Below, piece after piece: positions 44,568 through 56,366 of a stretch of DNA of 64,000 nucleotides; position 1 is the first letter of the stretch; each line of letters starts with the position of its first letter. The notes under the pieces are model-generated. The model saw only the letters and a list, made by a program, of their open reading frames with translations, had not been told where the DNA came from and made no database searches. Location: positions 30,599,568-30,663,567 of the forward strand of contig CM055319.2 of NCBI GenBank assembly GCA_029255685.2. Direction: 5' to 3'. The translations under genes were made by a program, and so were the position numbers. This DNA is from Silene conica (Eukaryota; Streptophyta; Magnoliopsida; Caryophyllales; Caryophyllaceae).

Positions 44568-45556
44568 TGTGGGGAATAAAGCATGTATTCACCCTAAACT
44601 TGCAGGATTATAATGAAAAATACAGTTGTGTTTATAGTCATAAGATTAAAAAGGATAAGAAAAAGAATTCAACCTTTGGTCCTTTGTGCTTATGGCCTAA
44701 GAACAAGAATTAAAGTAAATTCCCTCCTATAACTTGCACCCAAGACTTGATTGAGATGATGCCGCGTGTGCTAGAAAATACTCTCCAATTGCCTTGCAAT
44801 ATGGGGAGAGCTTTTGTGAGGTTTTAGATGTGAGATCTGAGTTTTGGGAAAAAGATGTTCTCAAAACCCTAATTATGAGAATTATGAATTACCAGTAAGT
44901 GACAAAAGGAGAAAGACTCTCCTTTTGTATTACTTAGGTCGGCCGAATGGGTCTTGGGTAAGGGTGGGCTTTTTCCACTCTTACCTTATACCTTTGCGTG
45001 ATTCGACCCGTTTAGCTTTAAGTTGTTCGCGGGTTTTATTTATAAATCGTAACATGTTATCAGATATTAATACAGTCGATATATTAATAATGGTCTGACA
45101 AAATACGATATTGTATAATTACCCAAATTAATATAACTGTTTATATTAATACGCGAATACTATATTTAATTAAATATAACCGTTTATATTTAATTTACGA
45201 ATTAATCTTGTAATCCGTATTAGCTAAAATTATTTAATCCGTATTAAATAATAATCTCAACATCTTATTGACTAATTTATTAGTCAACACCTCTGACTAA
45301 CTGTTTAGTCATATCCGGCATAAATGTGACTGTATTTTCATACCTTCACATCTCTCAAACGTGTCCTATAGGTGTGACGTATAGGGACCAGTTGATCACC
45401 GCCATCCGTATGACAATAACGTCAAACTTATCTAGCAAGCCAACCGTTATTGATAAACGTGGATCAACTGGTAATAATACAAAAGTATGCCCTTGTGATC
45501 CTTAAAGAGATTTAATAAGTCATTGTACTTAATTGTCAAGGACACCAGCCCCAACA
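44568..45556 (-). repeat. Copia-2 3' LTR
   Basis: It reads TGTTGGGGCTGG...TTCCCCACA on the minus strand. It shares the hairpin-rich part of the Copia-1 LTR, with several small differences. Confidence 0.95.
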
Positions 45557-46418
45557 ATCTCCCACTTGTCCGTACAAGGGTATGTGCAATGACGTTATCA
45601 CACTACATGTGGAGGACACAAGCTCCAACAAACTCCCACTTGTCCGTACAAGTGTAGGTGCGATAACCGAATCTCATATCCTTTTAAAATTTCTCCCACT
45701 CAATGCAAGACAATTTGCAAATCCGCATTCGCAAAGGCCGTATCTCACAAGCGATCTGTATCAAGAGTGGTTTCCCCGACTAGAGAGTAACTTAACTGAT
45801 AAAACGAATCTGTATTCGAGCATGGCCATGCATTTCAGTTACTACTCCTTGAGTGGCCCTGAGAAATGATAAAATCCTGATAAGGGTTTGGATATTTCCC
45901 TCAACTCGAATCCTGCCGATATCGCCCAGCATGAAATAACCCAGAAAAAATCCTCTTGGCCCCTGTTACGGTGACCGTGGGAAAGAAACCAAAGTTACCC
46001 AAAATCTGTCTTAATCTCAAGAGACAGTTGAAGGTCAAAAGACTCGACTCTAAGGAACACTATGGAGGTCCTATCCACGACCAGGCACCCAATGTTATAA
46101 AACATTTAGGACTCCATAACGTTGTCACGGGGTGTCCTACGAGATATCCGTATAACTCGCCTTTGTGATTGGTCAGTCATCCACGTGACTTATGGCTCGT
46201 TGAACCCACCATCAACCAACGTCACAAAATGATTACCTGAGTTATCAGCTCAAGTGGGTAATCAAGGACCAAAACGATGTAATGTTAATCAGTTCACTTT
46301 GTGGTGTTCAAAATTGGCGTACAATTCCACATGAGAAACAAAACATTTTATATCATAACAATAAGGTTGAATAGAGTACACGAGAAAATGAATTATTACA
46401 TGAATTCATAAAAGAGTA
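45557..46418 (-). other. Copia-2 3' untranslated region with a doubled polypurine tract
   Basis: No gene is supported. The polypurine tract and the degenerate LTR-like start occur twice, as in Copia-1 (plus strand CTCCCACTTGTCCGTACAAG at about 45560 and 45630). Confidence 0.75.
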
Positions 46419-49400
46419 CTACAACTTAGGAATACATCCAATTCCCATGGAATGAATGTGCCCTTCATGCTTATCACGTGGTAATGCTTTTGTGAGAGGA
46501 TCGGCTATGTTGTCATCCGTAGCGATCTTTTCAATAAAAATCTCCTTTTGCTCCACGTAATCTCTGATTAGATGAGCTTTCCGTTGTACATGCCTAGCCT
46601 TGCTGCTAGACTTATGCTCCTTAGCTTGGAAGATGGCACCGCTATTGTCACAATAGACGGTGATTGGGTCATTCGAACTAGGCACTACTGATAGTCCTTG
46701 TAAGAATTGACGCATCCATATTGCTTCCTTAGCTGCTTCCGAGGCGGCATAGTACTCGGACTCAGTCGTAGAATCTGCTGTAACACTCTGTTTAGAACTT
46801 TTCCAGCTGACAGCAGCGCCATTAAGAGTAAAGACAAATCCAGACTGAGATTTCGAGTCATCTCGATCTGTTTGGAAGCTAGCATCTGCGTAACCCGTGG
46901 CGCAGAGCGTTGAGTCGCCTCCATAAGTCAATCCCCAATCTTTAGTCCTCCGTAGGTACTTAAGAATGTTTTTCACGGCCATCCAGTGTTGTTCACCTGG
47001 ATGAGCTTGGAATCGACTTGTCATACTCAATGCATATGCAACGTCAGGACGTGTGCATATCATGGCATACATGATCGATCCTATTGCCGAAGCATAAGGA
47101 ATCCGACTCATGCGCTCTTTCTCTTCCACTGACTTAGCTTCTTGAGTCTTGCTCAAGTGAAGCCCAGGAGTCATAGGAAGGAACCCCTTCTTGGAGTTCG
47201 TCATGCTGAATCTCTCCAGAATCTTCTCTATATAAGATTCCTGACTGAGAGACAACATCCGTCGTGATCTATCCCTGTAGATACGGATGCCCAAAATTCT
47301 TTATGCCTCTCCCAGATCTTTCATCTGGAAATGGTTTTTCAACCATGCTTTAACCGAAGATAAGAGAGGTATGTCATTCCCAATCAAGAGTATGTCATCG
47401 ACATACAGTACTAGGAATACAATCTTACTCCCACTCGACTTGATATAGAGACATGGTTCCTCGACTGATCGAATGAACCCATTCTCTTTTATCACTTGGT
47501 CGAAGCGATGATTCCAACTCCGCGATGCTTGCTTAAGTCCATAGATGGAACGCTTAAGCTTGCAAACTTTCTTAGGATGTGCTGGATCGATAAAACCCTC
47601 GGGTTGTACCATGTACAACTCTTCCTCCAAATAACCGTTTAAGAAGGCGGTTTTAACGTCCATTTGCCATATTTCATAGTCATGAAATGCGGCGATCGCT
47701 AAGATAATCCGAATGGAACGTAGCATGACTACGGGTGCAAAGATCTCATCGTAGTGCAAGCCTGACACTTGGGTGAAACCTTTAGCAACTAGTCTAGCCT
47801 TATGGATATCTTGTTGTCCTTCCACGGCATGCTTTATCTTGTAAAGCCATTTGCATTGAAGGGGACGTACCTTTGCAGGTAGGTCCACAAGATCCCACAC
47901 GTTGTTCTCATACATGGAGTCCATCTCGGATTGCATGGCTTCTAGCCATAGCTTTGAGTCAGAACTGGTCATGGCACCTTTATAGGTTGTGGGTTCATTA
48001 CCCTCTAGGAGTAAGACGTCATCTGTATCGTGTTCCTCGACCATACCAATGTATCTGTCCGGTGGAATAGAGACTCTTCCTGACCTCCTAGGTTCCTCAG
48101 GGATATCTACCGCAGCCTCGGTTGAAGGTACTGTTTCCTCCAATGGTTGCTCGGTAGTTGGTTCTTGAACCTCCGATAACTCGAAGGTTCTATTACTCGA
48201 CTTGTTCTCGAGAAATTCTTTCTCTAAGAACGTCGCACTAGCCGCAACAAAAACACGTTGTTCGGTAGGCGAGTAGAAGTAATGACCAAACGTTCCCTTT
48301 GGATAGCCTATAAAGTATGTCTTGACCGATCGCGGGCCGAGCTTATCCTCGTGTCTCCACTTGACATAAGCCTCGCAGCCCCAAACCCGAATAAAGGACA
48401 AGTTAGGGACCGTTCCCTTCCATAACTCGAATGGAGTCTTGTCAACAGCTTTAGACGGACTTCGGTTAAGTATTAGAGCGGCCGACAAAAGAGCATAGCC
48501 CCACAATGAATCAGGCACAACGGTGTGACTCATCATGGATCGAACCATATCAAGTAAAGTTCGATTTCTCCGTTCGGACACACCATTTAATTGTGGTGTT
48601 CCAGGTGGAGTCAACTGTAGCACGATCCCACAGTCTTTTAGGTGTTGATCAAACTCGCGTGAAAGATACTCACCACCACGATCCGAGCGTAGTGCTTTAA
48701 TCTTTCTACCCAGCTGGTTCTGTACCCGATTCTGGTATTCTTTGAACTTGTCAAAGGATTCACTTTTATGTTTCATCAAGTAGACATAGCCATATCTACT
48801 CAAATCATCCGTGAAAGTGATGAAATACCTATAGCCTTCTCGTGCGTTGATCGACATAGGGCCACATACGTCCGTATGTATGAGTCCTAATAGGTCGGCA
48901 GCGCGCATTCCAACACCTTTGAAGGAAATACGAGTCATTTTGCCGATGAGACATGATTCACACGTGCCATATGATTCGAAATCAAAGGGCGAAATAGCTC
49001 CATTCTGTATGAGCTGTTTTACACGTTTCTCATTTATGTGTCCCATACGACAATGCCATAGGTAAGTTTGATCTTTGTCACCTACCTTTATTCTTTTATT
49101 ATTCACATGTAATATCTCGGTGGTTTGATCTAAAACATAAATTCCATTCATGGAAACTGCCTTGCCATAAATCATATTGTGTAAGGAGAAAATACAGCTA
49201 TTATTCTCTATTACAAATGAAAAGCCGAGTTTGTCAAGTGCAGAAACTGAAATAATGTTTTTGGACAAACTAGGAACATAATAACAGTTATATAAAAATA
49301 ACTCGAATCCACTTGGAAGCTGGATTACGTATGTTCCCTTCGAGACTGCAGCCACACGTGCTCCATTCCCGACACGCAGGTCCACCTCACCCTTGATTAG

Positions 49401-50450
49401 GGGTTCTTGGTTTCGGAGGCCCTGCACATGATTACATAGATGAGAACCACAACCAGTATCAAGTACCCAAGTTCCGCAACTTGCATGGTTAATCTCAATC
49501 ATGTGAATAAAAGAAGAAGAAGACATACCAACAGGAGTAACACGGCCTGCTTTAATGTCCTCGCGATACACGGGGCATGAGTGCCTCCAATGCCCAGTCT
49601 TGTGGCAATGGTGACATTCCATGCTTGTATCCTTGCTCTTTGTCTTGCCTTGTGAGTTACTCGACTCACCAGGCCCACTCTTAGCAAATCCTGGTTTCTT
49701 GAACCTGGGCCTACCTACCGCTAGGTCGCCCTGAGCTTTAGCCTTCCCTTTACCTTTTCCCTTACTTCAGATCATGAGAACATCCTGCTTTAGACTCCCA
49801 CTCAACTTTAGATCCTTCTCAGTCTGTACGAGAAGGGAGTGGAGCTCATGGGGAGTCTTCTTCATGTCGTTCATGTAGTAGTTGGCCCTAAAGAGGGTGA
49901 ACCCATCATGAAGCGAATGAAGCATGCGATCAACGATGATGTTCTCACTGATCTTGCAGTTTAGGGTCTCCAGTTTCTCGATATTCTCAATCATGTTGAG
50001 AATATGTGGGCTAACAGCTTGGCCCTTCTGGAGTTTCGCCTCAAAGAAGCGACAGGTATGCTCATAAGAAACGATTCTCGGAGCTTTGGAGAATTCGTTA
50101 GTGAGCGTGGTGAAAATCTTGTTTGCACCATGGGTTATGAAGCGTCTTTGCAAATTAGATTCCATTGCATAGATGAGTACGTTCTTTATCGCACCCGCTT
50201 CCATGACGAAGTCGCTATGAGCGCGAACATCGTTGGCTCTAGCTCCAGTTCCTGGGTGTGCCGGAATGGGCTCAGTTAAAAACTTAAGCTTTCCGTCAGC
50301 AATGGCAGCATTCCGTAGTGCTGCCTCCCAGTCAGAGAAGTTTGACCCATCATTCCTCAGTCTAGTTGACTGATTCATGGAGTCCATGAAGGCTTTTAGC
50401 CAGGATTCACGTGCTAGCTTGGCACTTGGCATTGGGTCTTCACCAGCCAT
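46419..50450 (-). pseudogene. Copia-2 Gag-Pol polyprotein, two nonsense codons
   Basis: The frame is 1344 codons with no indel relative to Copia-1. Stops are TGA at 49769-49767 (codon 228, end of Gag before the basic linker) and TAA at 47303-47301 (codon 1050, in RT after the YVDD). The CCHC (CHHCHKTGHWRHSC), the DTG protease, the integrase DDE, YVDDILLIG and RNase H with YCDNSGAIF are all present. RNase H is intact at the site where Copia-1 has its stop. Confidence 0.95.
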
Positions 50451-51972
50451 TTTAGTTTTACAGCAGTTTTAATGAACGTGTTCTACACTGAAAGAAGATA
50501 AAACAAAACCATATAAGCAACTTATTGTTGTGATTTAAGTCTATATTAAATTGAATTTAAACTCGTAGACTCATGCATTTATATAATTGATCTCCCTCAA
50601 GAATTATATAAACGATCCCAAGACTCAATTTCCGTATATTGATAAGCCCACAGTTTGGCTAATTCCAATCGTTGGAACTCTTGGTCGATAGATTTCCGTA
50701 AATCCTATCTATTAGTCCATCTCAGTCACTGGAATATTATCGAGTGACCATGATGTTGAGATAAAATAAATCATCTGTTCCCACTTACCCGACGTAGAAG
50801 GGGTCATATTATGCCTACCGACGAAGAAGGGATTCATGGGAGGCTGATTTATAAAGACTAATCTCAATTTTTGGTTATACGAGGAAGACCCCATCAACTC
50901 TTATTTATCCATATTTAAGTGAACTAAAAACTAGCATTAGCGTGAATGAATTAAATAAAGTGATGGCTTTTAAATTGACATGTGACATCTGTATTGTCAC
51001 AGAAAACTAACGCGTGACCTCTACATGAGTCAGTTTTCAGGCATGATATAGGTGGTTTGGTTTTTAGGCGGAATATGATGCAAGCTATTATTGATGAAAG
51101 CGTAAAGATAAATGCAAAAAACGTAAATAAAAGTCCTAGTGTGGCCTATCCTACCAAAATAAACATAAAACAACTTGGAATCCACCGTTGGACCCTAGAA
51201 GCTTGTCTTGATGTTCTATCTTGGTCCTTGCAGCGGGAGTGAGCATCCGGTCTCCGTCTTGTCTTTGGTCTTCACAAAATTACTAATTTAAATTACAAAA
51301 GTAGTCCTAGATACATTCTAATTTAAATACAAAAGTAATTACATGGCAAAAACCCAAAACGGAGATTCATGATCTCAAAATTACAAGCAAGATCGTGTCC
51401 CTTCATTACGGTGACACAATCTTCTAAGGCCACACTAAGTTACAACCGTTTGCAAAAATTAAATACGTTATTGAAAGCATTCAAGGCATTCACAAGACGA
51501 TAAATAAAATGCATCAACTAAAAACAATTTATACATGACATAATACTGTTATTATGATTAATAAATTTATACCAAACCACCTTTTAAGATTAAAATTAAG
51601 TGACTATGCCGTTTTAATCACCAATTTTAACAAACATATAATCCATTATTTTAAACTGTTTTAAAACAATATGTATCAAACGAGGGTGAACCGTTTCACT
51701 AAATAATACACTATTTCCGTATATAGTACATTATTTTAAGCCATGTGAAAATAAAACATGTTATTTTCGAAAATAAAAAAAAACGAGTCTGTTACAGGGG
51801 GGGAGGTCGACCGACCTAAACTTGTGGTCGACCGACCTCCTGCCGAAAAACGGAAAAAAAAACTGCAACAGTAAAATCGGTCGACCGACCGACGCAGCGG
51901 CAGAAACGAGATTTTTCAAAATCTTTAAAAAAAACTTATGAAAAACACAAAAGTAAAATTTTCATGGCCTAA
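50451..51972 (-). other. Copia-2 leader, no gene seen
   Basis: About 1.5 kb between PBS and ATG, collinear with the Copia-1 leader for most of its length, but diverging next to the PBS where the word array lies. Confidence 0.7.
51805..51890. repeat. GGTCGACCGACC words in the Copia-2 leader
   Basis: Words start at 51805, 51826 and 51879 (21 and 53 bp apart). The position equals that of the CTCGATCGAG words in Copia-1. The same word is found in the solo LTR at 58890-60137. Confidence 0.88.
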
Positions 51973-51973
51973 G

Positions 51974-51985
51974 GCTCTGATACCA
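51974..51985 (-). other. Primer-binding site, initiator tRNA-Met (Copia-2)
   Basis: The minus strand reads TGGTATCAGAGC, two bases from the LTR at 51988. Confidence 0.94.
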
Positions 51986-51987
51986 CT

Positions 51988-52976
51988 TGTGGGGAATAAA
52001 GCATGTATTCACCCTAAACTTGCAGGATTATAATGAAAAATACAGTTGTGTTTATAGTCATAAGATTAAAAAGGATAAGAAAAAGAATTCAACCTTTGGT
52101 CCTTTGTGCTTATGGCCTAAGAACAGGAATTAAAGTAAATTCCCTCCTATAACTTGCACCCAAGACTTGATTGAGATGATGCCGCGTGTGCTAGAAAATA
52201 CTCTCCAATTGCCTTGCAATATGGGGAGAGCTTTTGCGAGGTTTTAGATGTGAGATCTGAGTTTTGGGAAAAAGATGTTCTCAAAACCCTAATTATGAGA
52301 ATTATGAATTACCAGTAAGTGACAAAAGGAGAAAGACTCTCCTTTTGTATTACTTAGGTCGGCCGAATGGGTCTTGGGTAAGGGTGGGCTTTTTCCACTC
52401 TTACCTTATACCTTTGCGTGATTCGACCCGTTTAGCTTTAAGTTGTTCGCGGGTTTTATTTATAAATCGTAACATGTTATCAGATATTAATACAGTCGAT
52501 ATATTAATAATGGTCTGACAAAATACGATATTGTATAATTACCCAAATTAATATAACTGTTTATATTAATACGCGAATACTATATTTAATTAAATATAAC
52601 CGTTTATATTTAATTTACGAATTAATCTTGTAATCCGTATTAGCTAAAATTATTTAATCCGTATTAAATAATAATCTCAACATCTTATTGACTAATTTAT
52701 TAGTCAACACCTCTGACTAACTGTTTAGTCATATCCGGCTTAAATGTGACTGTATTTTCATACCTTCACATCTCTCAAACGTGTCCTATAGGTGTGACGT
52801 ATAGGGACCAGTTGATCACCGCCATCCGTATGACAATAACGTCAAACTTATCTAGCAAGCCAACCGTTATTGATAAACGTGGATCAACTGGTAATAATAC
52901 AAAAGTATGCCCTTGTGATCCTTAAAGAGATTTAATAAGTCATTGTACTTAATTGTCAAGGACACCAGCCCCAACA
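51988..52976 (-). repeat. Copia-2 5' LTR
   Basis: 989 bp. It differs from 44568-45556 at about three places I can see (gaacAgg/gaacAag, ttttgCgag/ttttgTgag, ccggcTt/ccggcAt). Confidence 0.95.
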
Positions 52977-52981
52977 AGTAA

Positions 52982-54447
52982 AGCCTACAAAGTTTTTAAC
53001 AAACGTACCTTATGCATAGAAGAAAGTATTCATGTTATCTTTGATGAAAATAATGCCTTCGATAAGCCTTTACAGGACGATGAGGAAAACCTAGACGAAC
53101 CCGATTTCAGGTTGTCAAGGGAAGATCCTCCTGAAATAGAAAATGAAGAAGGTGTCATTCAAGGAATTCATGATGAACTTAACTTGGGAGAAAACGGTGC
53201 GAGAGATGAAGCTACAGTTGATGATACTGTATATAACTCTCAAGCCAATGACTTGGAACCCAGAGTTACAGCTAATGAAGCTATAACTTTGAATCAAAAC
53301 CAAAGGGAAGAGATCAGAGTTATACCTGATCTTACTATAACCCCGGGTTTGGATTCAGTGGGAACAAGCCAAAATCCTGAGTCAAGCACAGGTAACGCAA
53401 ATAATCAATCAAGGAACTGGAGATACAAGGGTTCTCATCCTTTGGACAATGTCACAGGAAGCTTGACAGATGGAGTTCAAACTCGAAGGAGCTTAAACAA
53501 CTTTTGCTCATTCTACTCCTTTCTCTCCACTATTGAACCTTCAAATATCAAGGAAGCTCTCGCAGAACCAGACTGGATAGTTGAGATGCAAGAAGAACTC
53601 CAACAATTTGAAAGAAACAAAGTTTGGCATCTTGTTCCTCGACCTAAGGACAGATCTGTCATTGGAACTAGATGGGTATTCAGAAACAAATTGGATGACA
53701 CTGGAGTCATTGTGCGAAATAAGGCCAGATTAATGGTTCAAGGATACAACCAACAGGAAGGAATCGATTATGACGAAACCTTCGCTCCTGTTGCTCGTCT
53801 TGAGGCAATAAGACTACTCATTGCATTCGCCGCACATAAGGGAATGAAGCTATTTCAGATGGATGTTAAGACTGCCTTTCTTAATGGCTATCTCCAAGAG
53901 GAAGTATTTGTTGAACAACCTCCTTGATTTCCTGACAGCAAACTCAAGGATCATATATTCAAATTAGACAAAGCTCTTTATGGCCTAAAACAAGCACATA
54001 GGGCATGGTACGACAGATTATCAAAGTTCCTATTGGAGAGTGGATTCAAGAGAGGATCCGTGGACAAAACCCTATTTCTTAAAAGCGAGAACTCAGATCT
54101 ACTTGTCGTTCAGATCTATGTTGATGATATTATTTTTGGCTCAACTAACAAAAAGTTATGCAAGTACTTCTCTGAGTTGATGACTTCTGAATTTGAGATG
54201 AGTATGATGGGAGAACTAAAGTTCTTCCTTGGACTCCAAATTCAACAAACAGAAGAAGGAATCAAAGTTCATCAACAAAAATACGTCAAGGAATTGCTAA
54301 AGAAATTCGGCATGGAAACCTCTCATGCAATGCCTACTCCAATGGTCACAGATAAGAAGCTAACCAAAGACGAAGATTGTAAGTCTGTAGACGAAACAAC
54401 TTACCGAGGTATGATTGGCTCACTTCTTTATCTTACTGCAAGTCGTC
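52982..54447 (+). pseudogene. SIRE-A RT and start of RNase H, cut by Athila-2
   Basis: It starts [15 protein letters not shown], the continuation of 44440-44567. RT has [38 protein letters not shown] and, after a TGA at 53925-53927 (Gly in SIRE-B), [11 protein letters not shown]. The frame runs to SLLYLTASR, where Athila-2 begins at 54448. The rest of SIRE-A should lie right of the window. Confidence 0.92.
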
Positions 54448-56251
54448 TGATGTGTGCATTTTGTATAGACTTTTTAGTCTTGTTTTAGCACACATTATTG
54501 TAATATTTGGTGATTTTACATCATTTTATACCCCGTATGCGCTACTTTGTGTTCGTGTTGCTATTTTGCAGAAAATGATCGAATAGTAGCAGAAACCAAG
54601 CTCTTTCTGCCTCATTGCACTGTTTTGCCATAGACAACGGGAGAATCACGGTTGGCTATGCATCAATGGAGAAGTTTGGAGTGAAAACCAACTTTATTGC
54701 CTGTCGAAGGATCTATCGAGGAAGATAAGTCCTCGATCGAGCTGTCCTGTGCTCGATCGAGGGAACCAGATGAAGACATGTACTCGATCGAGCTGTCCTG
54801 TGCTCGATCGAGAGGTTTCCACGAAGAAAGCACTCGGTCGAAATCCATTTTGTTCGATCGAGAAGTGCCAAAGAAGAAGGGTCGATCGATTAATCTGCAA
54901 TCTCTCGATCGACCGATGTATGAAGCAAGAAGTGCTCGATCGAGTGGAATTTTCCCTCGATCGAGAGTTTTTGAGACTCTTCGTTTACACTGATTTATTA
55001 CATCAGTTCATTTTCTTTCTACTATTTAAGTAGCTCGTTTATAGAGCATTAGGTATCTGATTTCAGTCTTGCAGACCCTAGTTTTGCTCTCTAAAAACTC
55101 CTTTTAATTTAAGTAATTTTCTGAACTCATATAGCAGTCGGGTTTTAGTTTTATTTCGGGTTTTCCGTTCTTCCATTTTTATCTCTGTTCTTGCCTTCAG
55201 GACTACTGTAATTCCTTCTCCTTTATCTTTAATTTTGTAATCTCGTTTCAGTTTGCATCTTTTATTTCTTTTTTTCATTCCCGATCAGTTTCGTAGTCCG
55301 TACTCTGTTTTCGTTCATGTTCATCGCCATTCATTCGCGCCTCTTGTCTCTGTCTTCGTTTCTGTTTTAATTCATTTCCTTCTGTCGATCTTATTTCTAT
55401 CTCAATCTGTTTACTTTAATTCCTGTTCATTCCATATCAAATCGTATGCTAGTTTGTTATTTTACATCCGTCTTAAGAGCTTTAAACCTCGCATCTCCTT
55501 TCCCTCTTAGTTCGCACCAATTTCGAATCCTATTCACTTATTGTTTATAATCTGTTTTTTTTATCCTTTTATCATGTCATATGCTAGAATTTCCCTTGCC
55601 GTTATAATCTTTGCCATCCCCACTATGAATAGCTAAATCCATAATATGTTGGGATGAGGAAGTTGTGTCGAATGTATGATATGTAGCAGTCGGGTTAGAC
55701 CGTCTTTGGTGAGAGTAATCGTTAAAACAATTTTATTTTATGTTCGGTTTATTGAGTGCACGCATGAGACCTTACATTTAGTTAATTCCCGACCTAGACC
55801 GGAAGGTTGGATGGGTAAGACTTGTTTAATGATTTTAAATAGTTTTTGTGAGAGCGGAAGTTAAGCAAAAACGACCTTAGGGCGACTTAAGACCGGAAGG
55901 TATAGTCGGGTTTGAGACTTGACCGTAATAACCCAGCCTTTTCCACCAATTTAAGGCCTATCTCGTTTATGACTATCATACGTGAGACACAACGACCCGA
56001 ATTCCCAACATATTCCTTTCCCCTGATTTTTATCTCGACTTGTGTTATCTGCTTTCGTGACTCTTATCTTTTGCATTTTTCTCATATCGTAGTTTAGTAT
56101 CACAATTTAAAAACCCCCCAATATCTGTGACCGTAGGTAAAAACTGCTAGTTAAGCAACTCTGCTTCCCTGAGGAGATCGACCCTATTTACCGCTAACTT
56201 CCGTTAGTAGGACCTAGGCTTTTATTTTTGGTGTATGAACGACACGCATCA
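54448..56251 (+). repeat. Athila-2 5' LTR
   Basis: It begins TGATGTGTGCATTTTG and ends GACACGCATCA, matching Athila-1 LTR ends. It contains the word array (54732-54965), followed by a TATA-like CTATTTAAG near 55020, a possible promoter. Confidence 0.88.
54732..54965. repeat. CTCGATCGAG array in the Athila-2 LTR
   Basis: Word starts: 54732, 54752, 54783, 54803, 54833, 54853, 54881, 54904, 54935, 54956. Intervals: 20, 31, 20, 30, 20, 28, 23, 31, 21 bp. The first pairs share the spacer CTGTCCTGTG. Variants include CTCGGTCGAA and CTCGATCGAC. Confidence 0.92.
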
Positions 56252-56256
56252 AATTT

Positions 56257-56274
56257 TGGCGCCGTTGCCGGGGA
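56257..56274 (+). other. Primer-binding site, tRNA-Asp (Athila-2)
   Basis: TGGCGCCGTTGCCGGGGA, identical to that of Athila-1, five bases after the LTR. Confidence 0.94.
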
Positions 56275-56366
56275 AGCAACGCTGTTTTTCTATTTCAGTT
56301 TTTATCTATCCTTAGTCTTAAGGAATTTCAATTCCTTAAGGCCGTACTAATCATCTGTTCAGTTTT

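Larger units (their letters stand above)
44568..52976 (-). mobile_element. Copia-2: very young copy of the Copia-1 family
   Basis: LTRs at 44568-45556 and 51988-52976 (989 bp each) show only about three differences. TSD agtaa is at 44563-44567 and 52977-52981. The gag-pol frame has exactly the same length as in Copia-1 (4032 nt). The SIRE-A reading continues on both sides. Confidence 0.97.
19250..54447 (+). mobile_element. SIRE-A: decayed Sirevirus-like copia element, 3' end outside window
   Basis: The 5' LTR (19250-21608) is followed by a tRNA-Met PBS, a long gag with two CCHC knuckles and a coiled coil, protease, integrase and RT-RNase H. The element is split by SIRE-B (25137-44434), Copia-2 (44568-52976) and Athila-2 (from 54448). 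The coding parts line up with SIRE-B across all three junctions. It has many stops and frameshifts and is the oldest large element here. Confidence 0.92.

Noticed and set aside
44844-45098. 84-codon ORF, identical at 52264-52518
   Set aside because: It lies in both LTRs of Copia-2 on the antisense strand and has no sign of coding.
45582-45869. 95-codon ORF also seen at 12713-13000
   Set aside because: It is the antisense of the Copia 3' untranslated region and occurs in both copies only because they are related.
52953-53927. ORF start at 52953
   Set aside because: The first codons are in the Copia-2 LTR and TSD; the true SIRE-A sequence begins at 52982.
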